In this document: positions 8,049-17,338 of the stretch, one piece after another
How positions within the stretch are numbered: position 1 is the stretch's first letter
How the letters are laid out: the number at the start of each line of letters is the position of its first letter
Assembly: GCF_000172415.1 (NCBI RefSeq)
Contig: NZ_ABLD01000002.1
Span: 558,001 to 622,000, forward strand
Direction: 5' to 3'
Length of the DNA stretch: 64,000 nt
Origin: Paraburkholderia graminis C4D1M
GTDB lineage: Bacteria > Pseudomonadota > Gammaproteobacteria > Burkholderiales > Burkholderiaceae
Made by a program: the position numbers and the translations under genes
Notes under the pieces: generated by a model
Told to the model about the DNA's origin: nothing
What the model saw: only the letters and a program-made list of their open reading frames with translations
Database searches by the model: none

Positions 8049-8954
8049 CTAGCGGCTTTGCGCGTTGTACGCGGCGGCTTCCTCGAGCAACCATGTCCTG
8101 AACAGTTCCAGTGGTTTGCCGTGACTGAGCTCGGTTGGATAGACCAGGTAGTACGCGGATTCTTCGACCGCCGTGGCCGCGAACGGAATGACAAGACCCA
8201 ACTGCGTCAGTTGTTCGTCGACGAAAAATTTGGGCACCAGCGCGATGCCGAGCCCTGCGGCGGCCGCGCTGATCAGCATCGAATGCAGTTCGTAGCGCAC
8301 GCCCTGCATCGTGGCGTTGTCTTCGACGCCGAGATTCGCGAACCAGCGCGACCAGGCATCGGGGCGCGTGGTGGAATGCAGCAGCGGATAATTCAGCAGT
8401 TCGTGCGGCTTGCGGATGCGCTTTGCAAGCAGCGACGGCGCACACACCGGCACGACTTCCTCGCCGAACAGATAGTCCGACGACGTGCCCGGCCACGTCG
8501 GCTTGCCATAGTGAATGGCGGCTTCGAAATGCGACTCCTCGAAAGAGAACAGGTCGGTGCGAATGCCCATGTTGATTCGAACGTCCGGATTGCGGTCGTT
8601 GAAATCCTTCATTCGCGGAATCAGCCATTGCGACGCGAACGTGGGAAGCACCGCGAGTTCGAGGTAGCCGCCGCCGCTGCCGTGCGCAATGATGGACAGC
8701 GTGTCGCGATCCAGATTCTCCAGCGCGCGGCGCACCTGTGTGCCATATAGACGTCCGGCGCGAGTGAGCATCACGCGCTGCTTCGAGCGAACGAAAAGAC
8801 GCACGCCGAGATTCGATTCGAGCGTCGCGATCTGCCGTGAGATCGCGCTCTCCGTGAGGAACAGTTCCTTTGCCGCATGAGTGAAGCTCTCGTGCCGCGC
8901 GGCAGCTTCGAAGGCGAGCAGCGCACTCATGTTGGGAATCTTGAACTTGCGCAT
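8049..8954 (-). CDS. LysR-family regulator, GcvA-like
   Basis: 301 residues. N-terminal winged helix-turn-helix at about 8-66 (ALLAFEAAARHESFTHAAKE, then SAISRQIATLE), followed by a type 2 periplasmic-binding-like effector domain (about 95-295). The sequence NMSALLAFEAAARH and the LFVRSKQRV wing are of GcvA type. It is divergent from the 2-oxoadipate dioxygenase gene across 113 bp, the usual arrangement for a LysR regulator and its target, so it probably controls the lysine/pipecolate genes. The co-inducer is unknown; 2-aminoadipate, 2-oxoadipate or pipecolate are reasonable guesses. Confidence 0.88.
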   Translation of the reverse strand: MRKFKIPNMSALLAFEAAARHESFTHAAKELFLTESAISRQIATLESNLGVRLFVRSKQRVMLTRAGRLYGTQVRRALENLDRDTLSIIAHGSGGGYLELAVLPTFASQWLIPRMKDFNDRNPDVRINMGIRTDLFSFEESHFEAAIHYGKPTWPGTSSDYLFGEEVVPVCAPSLLAKRIRKPHELLNYPLLHSTTRPDAWSRWFANLGVEDNATMQGVRYELHSMLISAAAAGLGIALVPKFFVDEQLTQLGLVIPFAATAVEESAYYLVYPTELSHGKPLELFRTWLLEEAAAYNAQSR

Positions 8955-9067
8955 GTTAGTTCCGAAAAGTCATCAAGTGACAATTTAATCTCGCTTTACG
9001 AGGTGCGCAACAGTTTGAATAATGCGGTTCACGTATGTCGGGCTAGCCCGTAGTGAGAGAAAAACCA
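8955..9067. promoter_or_regulatory. Divergent promoter region with perfect palindrome CGGGCTAGCCCG
   Basis: The 113-bp gap between lysR and hglS must hold both promoters. A perfect 12-bp palindrome, CGGGCTAGCCCG, lies at 9039-9050, 17 bp before the hglS start. Its position downstream of any likely promoter would fit a repressor site or a translation-affecting hairpin. AT-rich sequence at about 8970-8995 is the probable RNA polymerase/LysR region. Confidence 0.45.
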
Positions 9068-10096
9068 ATGCGCAATTCGAACGTTGAACGCCTGTTATTG
9101 AAGCTGCTGGGTCCGGCAAAAACGGAGTCGCTCTTTGCGACGCTGACATTCCCAACCGCACTGAGCGACTGGGAAGACGGCACGGTCACCCGAGCCGAAC
9201 TCGCCCAGGCCATGAACATGGCGCTGTTCGAAGATCTGCTCGAGCGTTCGCCGAATGGCCGCGCTTACACGAACGAGGCAATCGCGAACGGCGGTTCCGT
9301 CTACTTCGATCACGGCGCATTGCGCACGGTGCGTTGGGACAACAACGGCGCATTGCCTCCGGGCGAGGCGGCGTTTACCCGCATCCTCCGGCCGCTTGGC
9401 TTCAAACTGAATGGCCGTTATCCGCTCGACAAACTGGGCATGACCGGCCGCGCGTACGCGCACGAAGATGCACCGGACGAAATCGCGCAGTTCTTCGTGA
9501 GCGAGTTGCATCCCGAGCGCTTCTCCGCGGAATTCCAGCAGGCGGTGACGAATGTGGTGAGTTCGTCGAAAGATCCGTTGACGCCGCTCGCCGTTTCGCA
9601 GCTTTGGGAGCTTGAGCGCGAAGGCTCGCTTCCTATGGACGCGGCTCACAAGCTGCTGCCGGTGATTGTCGGCGCGTTCGCGCGTCAGCACGGTGTGCCG
9701 AACGAGGCGGACTACGAAGTGCTGTTGCGCGAATCGGCGGAAATGGCATGGATTTCAACCGAAGGCAATGCGTTCAATCACGCGACGGATCGCGTCGAAG
9801 ACGTCTTCACGCTTTCGGACGAAGAGAAGAACAAGGGCCGGCCGATGAAGCCGGAGGTCGAGCGTTCGCGCTCCGGCCGCGTGTTTCAGACGGCCTATCG
9901 CGCCGATACGGTCGAGCGTCAGTTCAGGTCCGTCGGCGGCAAGCTCGTCACGCGCGATGTTCCTGGTTCGTTCTACGAGTTCATCACGCGTAAGCGCACG
10001 TTCGATCAGGCGTCGCGTAGCTGGGTGACCGATCTGCGTTTCGATGCCGGCAACGCACAAGGCATTTTCAAAATGACCGCGAACGCGGCGCAGTAG
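9068..10096 (+). CDS. hglS: 2-oxoadipate dioxygenase/decarboxylase (DUF1338, HglS type)
   Basis: 342 residues from ATG 9068. DUF1338 proteins of this type are Fe(II)-dependent enzymes with a vicinal-oxygen-chelate-like fold that convert 2-oxoadipate and O2 to D-2-hydroxyglutarate and CO2. The metal ligands known (from memory) for Pseudomonas putida HglS, His70, His226 and Glu294 with substrate Arg74, match His82, His238, Glu304 and Arg86 here with conserved spacing (motifs YFDHGALRTV, NAFNHATDRV, GSFYEFITRK). It is shorter than P. putida HglS (about 460 residues). The next gene encodes the enzyme that oxidises its product. Strong functional call from motif plus context. Confidence 0.88.
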   Translation: MRNSNVERLLLKLLGPAKTESLFATLTFPTALSDWEDGTVTRAELAQAMNMALFEDLLERSPNGRAYTNEAIANGGSVYFDHGALRTVRWDNNGALPPGEAAFTRILRPLGFKLNGRYPLDKLGMTGRAYAHEDAPDEIAQFFVSELHPERFSAEFQQAVTNVVSSSKDPLTPLAVSQLWELEREGSLPMDAAHKLLPVIVGAFARQHGVPNEADYEVLLRESAEMAWISTEGNAFNHATDRVEDVFTLSDEEKNKGRPMKPEVERSRSGRVFQTAYRADTVERQFRSVGGKLVTRDVPGSFYEFITRKRTFDQASRSWVTDLRFDAGNAQGIFKMTANAAQ

Positions 10097-10133
10097 AGTG
10101 GATAATGCGCTGAACGAAACGGTCGAGGGAGCG

Positions 10134-13100
10134 ATGAGCGACGCACCCGCAAATGCATCAAAGCCCGCCGCGCCGTTGCCGGCCGCACCGTTCGTCGCAA
10201 GCACGCGCCTGCTCGAACACGTCCAGGCCGATCTGCGCGCCGCGCTGCGAGGCGAAGTGCGCTTCGACGCGGGCTCGAAAGCGTTGTATGCATCGGATGC
10301 GTCGAACTATCGGCAGATTCCGTTGGGCGTCGTCGTGCCCGCGGACGTGGACGATCTCGTCGCAGCACTCGAAGTCTGCCGCCGCAACGACGTGCCGTTT
10401 CTGACGCGCGGCGGCGGCACGTCGCAAAACGGGCAGTGCGTAAACGTCGCGGTCGTGGCCGACACGAGCAAGTATGTGAATCGCGTCGTCAGCGTCGATC
10501 CGCAAGGCAGAACGGCGATCGTCGAGCCGGGCGTGATTTGCGACACGCTGCGCGATGCGGCCGAGGAACACGGCCTCACATTTGCGCCGGACCCTGCCAC
10601 GCACAGCCGTTGCACGCTCGGCGGAATGATCGCGAACAACTCATGCGGCGCACACTCGGTAATGGGCGGCAAGACCGTCGAGAATATCGAGGCATTGGAG
10701 ATCGCGACGTATGACGGCGCGCGCTTCTGGGTCGGCCCGACCAGCGACGCAGAACTGGACGACATCATCGCGACAGGCGGACGCCAGGGCGAAATCTACG
10801 CGAAGTTGCGCGACTTGCGCGACCGCTACGCCGAGCGCATCCGCGGTGAGTTTCCGCAAATCAGACGCCGCGTGTCCGGCTTCAATCTCGATCAGTTGCT
10901 GCCGGAAAACGGCTTTAACGTCGCGCGTGCGCTCGTGGGCACCGAGGGCACCTGTGCGGTGACGTTGCAAGCGAAGGTGCGTCTCGTGCATAGCCCGGCG
11001 TGCCGTGTGCTGCTCGTGCTCGGTTTCAACGACATCTATACCGCCGCCGATGCCGTCCCGCACTTCAACCGTTTTTCTCCGATCGCGATTGAAGGACTCG
11101 ACCGCGCGATCATTCGCGGCTTGCAGGCGCGCGGTTTAAAGAGCGACGAAATCGCGCTGTTGCCGGACGGCGACGCATGGGTCGTGCTCGAATTCGGTTC
11201 GGACACGGTTGCCGACGCGCTCACGCAAGCGAACGACGCGGCTGCGTACTTCAAATCGGGCGCGGCGGGCGCGGACATCAGCGGGCTTGTCGTCGAAGAC
11301 AAGCACAAGCAGCAGAAGATCTGGTCGATACGCGAGACGGGCGCGTCGGCGGTCGCTTTGTCGATCGATCCGTCGAAGCCCGACCCGGTTGTCGGCTGGG
11401 AAGATGCGGCAGTCGATCCGCTGCGGCTCGGCGATTATCTGCGCAAGTTTCAGGCGCTCGTGGACCGCTTCGGTTACGAGACGTGCCTCTATGGTCACTT
11501 CGGCGACGGCTGCGTGCATGCGCGCATCACGTTCGATATTCGTACCGCCGAAGGCGTCGGCAAATGGCGAAGCTTTCTGCGCGAGGCGGCGCAACTGGTG
11601 GTCGATTTCGGCGGCTCGCTGTCGGGCGAACATGGCGACGGCCAGGCCAAGGCCGAGTTTCTGCCCATCATGTATGGGCCCGAAATCTTGCAGGCGATGC
11701 AGGAGTTCAAGGCGATCTGGGACCCGCTCAATCGCATGAATCCCGGCAAGGTGGTTCATGCGTATCGCGCCGATGAAAACCTTCGCATGGGTCCCGCTTA
11801 TAAGCCGGTCACGCTGACAACGAAGCTCACGTTCGCGAGTCGCGAGGGCGACGGCATGCAGCGCGCGGTGGAACGCTGCATCGGCATGGGTAAGTGCCGT
11901 TCGCTCGACGGCGGCACGATGTGCCCGAGTTTTCGCGCGACGCGCGAGGAGAAGTTCTCGACGCGTGGCCGCGCGCATCTGTTCTGGGAAATGCTTCAGG
12001 GCGAAGTAATCGAGGACGGCTGGAACAGCACCGAGGTAAAAGAGGCGCTCGACACCTGCCTCGCGTGCAAGGGCTGCAAATCCGATTGTCCGACGCATAC
12101 CGACATGGCCTCGTACAAGGCCGAGTTTCTGTCGCATTACTACGAGCGGCATCGTCGGCCGCGTCAGGCGATGTTCATGGGCCGCATCGGTCAGTGGGCG
12201 CCGCTTGCGAGCCGCTTTGCGCGCGTGACCAATTTGATGACGTCGGCGAAACCGCTGGCTCATATCGGCAAGTGGATCGCGGGCGTGGCTCGCGAGCGGC
12301 ATCTGCCGGTCTTTGCACCGCGCACGTTCCGCGCTATGGAGGCGCGTCGCGTGAAGCCTGGCAGCGCCGCGGCAAACGAGTCTGCGCGCAAGGTCATTTT
12401 GTGGGTCGACACGTTCAACGACCACTTCTCGCCCGAGATCGCGACGGCCGCGCTCGAGGTGCTGACGCGCATCGGCTATCACGTCGTATTGCCGCGCAAG
12501 CGTCTTTGTTGCGGCCGGCCGTTGTACGACTATGGGCTGCTGGACGAAGCGCGCACTTTGCTCCGCAGCGCCGTGAATGAACTCGCCGACGACATCAAGG
12601 CCGGTGTGCCGGTAGTCGGACTCGAACCCGGATGCCTGTCCATCTTCAAGGACGAACTACTCAAGCAGCTTCCCGACGACCCTGTTGCAAAGAGGCTGTC
12701 GGACCAGACGTTTCTGTTCGCCGACTTTGTCGCGCGTGCTGATTTCGAATGGCCGAAGCTCGACGCGGATGTCGTCGTGCATGGACATTGCCATCAGAAG
12801 TCGATCTTCGGCATGAAGGGCGACACGGAGTTGCTCGACAAACTGGGCGTGCGCTGGACGCTGCTCGACACGGGCTGTTGCGGCATGGCCGGCTCGTTCG
12901 GTTTCAGTGCCGACCACTACGAACTGTCGATGAAAATCGCCGAAGACAAGCTCTTGCCGCTCGTGCGCAACGCTCACGCTGAAGCGATTGTCGTGACGAA
13001 CGGCTTTAGTTGTCGGGAGCAGATCGAGCAGGGAGCGGGCCGACAAACGCTGCATATCGCGCAGTTGGTCATGAAGGCGCTCGAACCGATGCCGCAGACG

Positions 13101-13169
13101 GCGCCATTTCCGATCAGAAATGACGGCTCGCAGCCCGCGCACGCCGCGCAACCCACGCCGCACGCTTAG
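10134..13169 (+). CDS. ydiJ: FAD/Fe-S D-2-hydroxyglutarate dehydrogenase (YdiJ family)
   Basis: 1011 residues from ATG 10134, preceded by GAGGGAG; a GTG at 10098 would add 12 residues. Domains in order: FAD-binding PCMH domain (TRGGGTSQNG near 95), FAD-linked oxidase C-terminal domain (GHFGDGCVHAR), two 4Fe-4S clusters (CIGMGKC near 582 and CLACKGCKSDC near 642), and two CCG cysteine motifs (CCGRPL near 792, CCGMAGSFG near 915). This is the YdiJ/D-2-hydroxyglutarate dehydrogenase layout; older annotations say D-lactate dehydrogenase. It oxidises D-2-hydroxyglutarate to 2-oxoglutarate, passing electrons to the respiratory chain. Directly follows hglS (37 bp), completing the 2-oxoadipate to 2-oxoglutarate step. 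Confidence 0.88.
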   Translation: MSDAPANASKPAAPLPAAPFVASTRLLEHVQADLRAALRGEVRFDAGSKALYASDASNYRQIPLGVVVPADVDDLVAALEVCRRNDVPFLTRGGGTSQNGQCVNVAVVADTSKYVNRVVSVDPQGRTAIVEPGVICDTLRDAAEEHGLTFAPDPATHSRCTLGGMIANNSCGAHSVMGGKTVENIEALEIATYDGARFWVGPTSDAELDDIIATGGRQGEIYAKLRDLRDRYAERIRGEFPQIRRRVSGFNLDQLLPENGFNVARALVGTEGTCAVTLQAKVRLVHSPACRVLLVLGFNDIYTAADAVPHFNRFSPIAIEGLDRAIIRGLQARGLKSDEIALLPDGDAWVVLEFGSDTVADALTQANDAAAYFKSGAAGADISGLVVEDKHKQQKIWSIRETGASAVALSIDPSKPDPVVGWEDAAVDPLRLGDYLRKFQALVDRFGYETCLYGHFGDGCVHARITFDIRTAEGVGKWRSFLREAAQLVVDFGGSLSGEHGDGQAKAEFLPIMYGPEILQAMQEFKAIWDPLNRMNPGKVVHAYRADENLRMGPAYKPVTLTTKLTFASREGDGMQRAVERCIGMGKCRSLDGGTMCPSFRATREEKFSTRGRAHLFWEMLQGEVIEDGWNSTEVKEALDTCLACKGCKSDCPTHTDMASYKAEFLSHYYERHRRPRQAMFMGRIGQWAPLASRFARVTNLMTSAKPLAHIGKWIAGVARERHLPVFAPRTFRAMEARRVKPGSAAANESARKVILWVDTFNDHFSPEIATAALEVLTRIGYHVVLPRKRLCCGRPLYDYGLLDEARTLLRSAVNELADDIKAGVPVVGLEPGCLSIFKDELLKQLPDDPVAKRLSDQTFLFADFVARADFEWPKLDADVVVHGHCHQKSIFGMKGDTELLDKLGVRWTLLDTGCCGMAGSFGFSADHYELSMKIAEDKLLPLVRNAHAEAIVVTNGFSCREQIEQGAGRQTLHIAQLVMKALEPMPQTAPFPIRNDGSQPAHAAQPTPHA

Positions 13170-13249
13170 TGTTGCCGCCTAAAACCGGGGCGTGTATAGT
13201 TTCCGAACGTACCAAAATTTCGTATTGGAAATTCAAAGAGGTCTCAATC

Positions 13250-14749
13250 GTGAAAGCATCGACAATTCTCTCCGAACTCGGCATTTCCCACCTCGCGGAA
13301 GCGGGCGACATCGCTGTTCACTCGCCGATCAATGGCGAACTCATCGGCCGCGTCGCGAGCAACACGGTTGCCGACGTCGACGCCGCGCTGGCCAACGCGC
13401 AGAAGGCTTATGCAAGCTGGCGCAGCGTGCCCGCGCCCCGCCGCGGAGAGTTGGTGCGCCTGCTCGGCAACAAACTGCGCGAGCAGAAGCATGCTCTGGG
13501 CAGCATCATCACGCTCGAGACCGGCAAGATTCTTCAGGAAGGCCTCGGTGAAGTGCAGGAAATGATCGACATCTGCGACTTCGCGGTCGGCCTGTCGCGT
13601 CAGCTTTACGGCCTCACCATCGCGTCCGAGCGTCCGGGGCATCGCATGGCTGAAACGTGGCATCCAATGGGCGTGTGCACCGTCATTTCCGCGTTCAATT
13701 TTCCGGCGGCCGTGTGGTCGTGGAATGCGGCGCTTGCGCTCGTGTGCGGCAATGCGGTGATCTGGAAGCCGTCCGAGAAAACGCCGCTCACCGCGCTTGC
13801 CGTCGACAAAATCCTGCAAGACGCGTTGAAGGAATTCGGCGATGCGCCGGAAGGCCTGACGCGCGTCGTCAATGGCGGCCGCGATGTCGGCGCGAAACTG
13901 GTTGCGGACCCGCGCTCGAATATCGTCAGCGCGACGGGCAGCACGGAAATGGGCCGCACGGTCGGCGTCGAAGTGGCGCGCCGCTTCGGCCGCTCGATTC
14001 TCGAGCTCGGCGGCAATAACGCAGGCATCGTCTCGGGCACCGCCGATCTGGAACTGGCGCTGCGCGGCATCGTCTTTTCGGCGGTCGGCACGGCAGGTCA
14101 GCGCTGTACGTCGCTGCGCCGCCTGTTCGTTCACAAAAGCGTGTACGACAAGGCCGTCGAGCGACTGAAGACGCTCTATAGCAAAGTCGTGATCGGCAAT
14201 CCGCTGGAGCAGGGCGTGCTGATGGGACCGTTGATCGACGAGCAGTCGTTCAACCGCATGCAGGCCGCGCTGGAACAGGCGAAGAGCGAAGGCGGCAAGG
14301 TATTCGGCGGCGAGCGTCACGCGGTGGCCGGCAATGAGAAGGCGTTCTATGTGCGCCCCGCCATTGTCGAGATGCCTTCGCAAACGCCGATCGTACTGAA
14401 GGAAACCTTCGCGCCGATTCTTTACGTGCTGAAGTACAGCGACTTCAACGACGCGATCGACGGCAATAACGCAGCCGTGCACGGCCTTTCTTCGTGCGTG
14501 TTCACTACAGACCTGCGCGAAGCCGAGCGATTCCTGTCGGCGTCGGGCAGCGACTGCGGTATTGCGAACGTGAACATCGGACCGAGCGGCGCGGAAATCG
14601 GCGGCGCGTTTGGCGGCGAAAAGGAAACCGGCGGCGGGCGCGAATCGGGCTCCGACTCGTGGAAGGCGTATATGCGCCGCGCGACCAACACGGTCAACTA
14701 TTCGTCGGCACTGCCGCTTGCCCAGGGCATCGACTTCAATATCGGTTAA
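13250..14749 (+). CDS. amaB: L-aminoadipate-semialdehyde dehydrogenase (ALDH7 type)
   Basis: 499 residues from GTG 13250, which has AGAGGTC six bases upstream; a frame extending to 13169 lacks these features. Aldehyde dehydrogenase of the ALDH7/antiquitin subfamily: ELGGNNAGIV holds the catalytic-base region (the usual EL glutamate), and the nucleophile is Cys286 in GTAGQRCTSLRR, the subfamily's characteristic context. Product: NAD-dependent oxidation of 2-aminoadipate 6-semialdehyde (in equilibrium with piperideine-6-carboxylate) to L-2-aminoadipate. The context with HglS and YdiJ supports lysine/pipecolate breakdown. An intrinsic terminator follows at 14768-14796. Confidence 0.9.
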   Translation: MKASTILSELGISHLAEAGDIAVHSPINGELIGRVASNTVADVDAALANAQKAYASWRSVPAPRRGELVRLLGNKLREQKHALGSIITLETGKILQEGLGEVQEMIDICDFAVGLSRQLYGLTIASERPGHRMAETWHPMGVCTVISAFNFPAAVWSWNAALALVCGNAVIWKPSEKTPLTALAVDKILQDALKEFGDAPEGLTRVVNGGRDVGAKLVADPRSNIVSATGSTEMGRTVGVEVARRFGRSILELGGNNAGIVSGTADLELALRGIVFSAVGTAGQRCTSLRRLFVHKSVYDKAVERLKTLYSKVVIGNPLEQGVLMGPLIDEQSFNRMQAALEQAKSEGGKVFGGERHAVAGNEKAFYVRPAIVEMPSQTPIVLKETFAPILYVLKYSDFNDAIDGNNAAVHGLSSCVFTTDLREAERFLSASGSDCGIANVNIGPSGAEIGGAFGGEKETGGGRESGSDSWKAYMRRATNTVNYSSALPLAQGIDFNIG

Positions 14750-14767
14750 GCGGGTTTCCTTGCATAT

Positions 14768-14796
14768 AACGGCCGTTGCGAGACGGCCGTTTTTTT
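14768..14796 (+). terminator. Intrinsic terminator after amaB
   Basis: Stem AACGGCC (14768-14774) with GGCCGTT (14785-14791), a 10-nt loop, and a run of seven T residues (14790-14796). It separates the hglS-ydiJ-amaB transcript from the FAD-oxidase gene. Confidence 0.85.
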
Positions 14797-14897
14797 AAGC
14801 CGGCCCCGCTTTTGCGGGTCTGTCGGGCAAGGTCGATTACTCTGCGTCGGCTGGCGCTTTTTGAAATCGCCTCGCCGTGTGCAATCGGGAGCAAGTC

Positions 14898-16070
14898 TTG
14901 AGTTCTCAAGTCGTTATTGTCGGCGGCGGCGTTATCGGTAGTTCTATCGCTTACTTCCTGCGCGCTTCCGATCCGACGGTTTCGGTGACGGTGATCGAGC
15001 GCGATCCGAGTTATGCGAGGTCGTCGTCGGCGCTATCGGCCGCTTCGATCCGGCAGCAGTTTTCGACGCCGCTATCGATTCAGATGTCGCTGTACGGCAT
15101 CGAATTTCTGCGCAATATCGGCGAGCTTCTCGAAGTGGACGGGAATAGGCCGTCGATCGATCTGCATGAAGGCGGCTATCTGTTTCTCGCGACGCCCGCC
15201 GGCGACGCGACGCTGCGCGAGAATCACGCGTTGCAGACGAGCCTTGGCGCGGACATCAATCTGATGGACCGGCAAACGCTGAAGGCGAGATTCTCGTGGC
15301 TGAATGTCGAAGATCTCGTGTCGGGTGCATTCGGCGAAAGCGGCGAAGGATGGTTCGACGGCTACGGACTCGTGCAGGCGCTTCGCAAGAAAGCTCAGTC
15401 GCTCGGCGCGCGCTATGTCGCGGCCGACGTAACAGGCGTGGTTCGCGAGGGCCGCAAGATTACTCACGTAATCGCCGGCAACGGCGAGCGCTATCCATGC
15501 GATACGGTAGTGAATGCCGCCGGCGCGTGGGCGCGCAAGATCGCCGGCATGATGGACATCGACATTCCGGTGTTCGCGCGCCGCCGCAGCATTTTCAACG
15601 TGTCGTCGCCGGCGCGGCTCCAAGCTTGTCCGCTGCTGATCGACCCGACTGGCGTGTACTTCCGCCCTGAAGGAAAGACCTATATTTGCGGCACATCGCC
15701 GGGCGCGGATAACGACCCGGACGATCTGCCGCTCGACGAAGTCGATCACGCGCTTTTCGACGACGTCATCTGGCCGACGCTCGCGCATCGCGTACCGGAG
15801 TTCGAGGCGCTGCGTGTCGAGAACTGCTGGTCGGGCTACTACGAGTACAACGTGTTCGACCATAACGCGATCATCGGCTATCACCCGCAGATCGAAAACT
15901 GTGTGTTTGCCAATGGCTATAGCGGACATGGTCTTCAGCAAGGTCCGGCGACGGGGCGCGGTGTGAGCGAACTGATTCTGAACGGACGCTATGTGTCGCT
16001 CGATCTCTCTTCGTTGAGTTGGCAGCGCTTGCTGGAAAACCGTCCTATTGTGGAAAAGAACGTGGTGTAG
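14898..16070 (+). CDS. FAD-dependent amine oxidoreductase (DAO family), probable pipecolate oxidase
   Basis: About 390 residues from TTG 14898, which has GGGAG six bases upstream; GTG 14877 is an alternative. The N-terminus has the Rossmann dinucleotide motif VVIVGGGVIGSSIAYFL, and the body follows the DadA/FOXRED1-like DAO fold with the C-terminal flavin-contact segment NGYSGHGLQQGPATG. In this neighbourhood the missing step is oxidation of pipecolate to piperideine-6-carboxylate (AmaA role), so that is the favoured function. Other D- or N-alkyl amino acids are possible. It lies 50 bp before the aminotransferase, probably one transcript. Confidence 0.75.
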   Translation: MSSQVVIVGGGVIGSSIAYFLRASDPTVSVTVIERDPSYARSSSALSAASIRQQFSTPLSIQMSLYGIEFLRNIGELLEVDGNRPSIDLHEGGYLFLATPAGDATLRENHALQTSLGADINLMDRQTLKARFSWLNVEDLVSGAFGESGEGWFDGYGLVQALRKKAQSLGARYVAADVTGVVREGRKITHVIAGNGERYPCDTVVNAAGAWARKIAGMMDIDIPVFARRRSIFNVSSPARLQACPLLIDPTGVYFRPEGKTYICGTSPGADNDPDDLPLDEVDHALFDDVIWPTLAHRVPEFEALRVENCWSGYYEYNVFDHNAIIGYHPQIENCVFANGYSGHGLQQGPATGRGVSELILNGRYVSLDLSSLSWQRLLENRPIVEKNVV

Positions 16071-16120
16071 CGCGCGTTTTATCCACGTAGTCTGATCGCC
16101 CGCTTCGAGCCCATCACAAC

Positions 16121-17338
16121 ATGTACGAATTCACCGCGCCTTTCCAGAATCCCTCGGGCTCTCCGATTCGCGAACTGTTCAAGTATCTCGGCGAGCCCGG
16201 CATGATTTCGTTTGCCGGCGGCTATCCCGCAAGCGATCTGTTCGATGTAGACGGTCTAAAGCAAGCAGCGGCCCGCGCGTATCACGACCCGAACCTGTGT
16301 CTTCAATACGGACCCACCGACGGGCTACCCTTACTCAAGCACCAACTCATCCAGTTGATGGCGCGCCGCAATGTATCGTGCGAGCCGAACGAGATGCTGG
16401 TCACAACCGGATCGCAGCAGGGACTCGACCTGTTGCTTCGCGTGCTGGTGAGTCCTGGCGATGTCGTGGTGACTGAGCAGCCTGCATATCCGGCGACGCT
16501 TCAGGCACTTCGGCTTCAGCAGGCAAAAATCGTTACGGTTCCCGTCGATGCGCACGGCATCGACGTCGCCCGTCTCGCCACGCTTCTTGCGTCCGGTACG
16601 TTTGCGCGACCGAAGCTGCTCTACACGGTCCCCACGTTTGCAAACCCCACTGGCGCAACGATTACGCGCGAGCGCCGCATCGCATTGCTGAAGCTGGCGG
16701 TGCAGTACCAATTCCTTATCGTCGAGGACGACCCATACGGCGACCTGCGTTTTTCCGGCGACGCCGTGCCGTCCATCCTTTCTCTCGCGTCCGAAGTCGA
16801 CGGCGCGCGTGACTGGGTCGTTCATTTCGCGAGCCTCTCGAAGATCGTTGCGCCTGGCCTGCGTGTAGGCTGGACGATTGCACCCACCGAAATCACGCGC
16901 CGCTGCGTGATCGCCAAGCAGACAGTCGACCTTTGCAGCGCACCGTGGACGCAAGCCATCGCCGCCGAATATCTCGCGGACGGCGCACTCGAACGGCATC
17001 TGCCGCGCATTACCGCGATGTACGGACGCAAATGCGAGGCGCTATGCAACGCGCTGCACGCACAAGTCGGCGATGCGCTCGAGTTTCATCGGCCCGAAGG
17101 CGGCATGTTTGTGTGGGCGCGTTTGAGTGAGAGCGGCAACGGCATCGACGCGTCCGCGCTTCTTCAACGTGCGATCGGCAACAAGGTGATGTTCGTGCCA
17201 GGCAAGGCGTTTTTCGCGGACAACGTCGACGCTGCGTCGCTGCGCCTGTCGTTTGCAGCGCCGGGTATTGCCGACATCGAAGAAGGCGTAACGCGGCTCA
17301 AGCGCGCATATGGCGAGGTGACGGCAGGCGGTGCTTAG
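16121..17338 (+). CDS. PLP-dependent aminotransferase, probable 2-aminoadipate transaminase
   Basis: 405 residues. Fold type I aminotransferase without an N-terminal MocR DNA-binding domain. The Schiff-base lysine is Lys241 in ASLSKIVAPGLRVGW; other family motifs are FANPTGATI and the phosphate-binding TTGSQQGLD. This is the LysN/KAT-like (aminotransferase class I/II, 2-aminoadipate) group. In context it would convert 2-aminoadipate plus 2-oxoglutarate to 2-oxoadipate plus glutamate, feeding HglS. Its stop codon overlaps the stop of the convergent LacI gene by 4 bp. Confidence 0.82.
   Translation: MYEFTAPFQNPSGSPIRELFKYLGEPGMISFAGGYPASDLFDVDGLKQAAARAYHDPNLCLQYGPTDGLPLLKHQLIQLMARRNVSCEPNEMLVTTGSQQGLDLLLRVLVSPGDVVVTEQPAYPATLQALRLQQAKIVTVPVDAHGIDVARLATLLASGTFARPKLLYTVPTFANPTGATITRERRIALLKLAVQYQFLIVEDDPYGDLRFSGDAVPSILSLASEVDGARDWVVHFASLSKIVAPGLRVGWTIAPTEITRRCVIAKQTVDLCSAPWTQAIAAEYLADGALERHLPRITAMYGRKCEALCNALHAQVGDALEFHRPEGGMFVWARLSESGNGIDASALLQRAIGNKVMFVPGKAFFADNVDAASLRLSFAAPGIADIEEGVTRLKRAYGEVTAGGA

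Noticed and set aside
11136..12482. Minus-strand frame of 448 codons
   Set aside because: Antisense to the YdiJ-type dehydrogenase, whose Fe-S and FAD motifs are intact.
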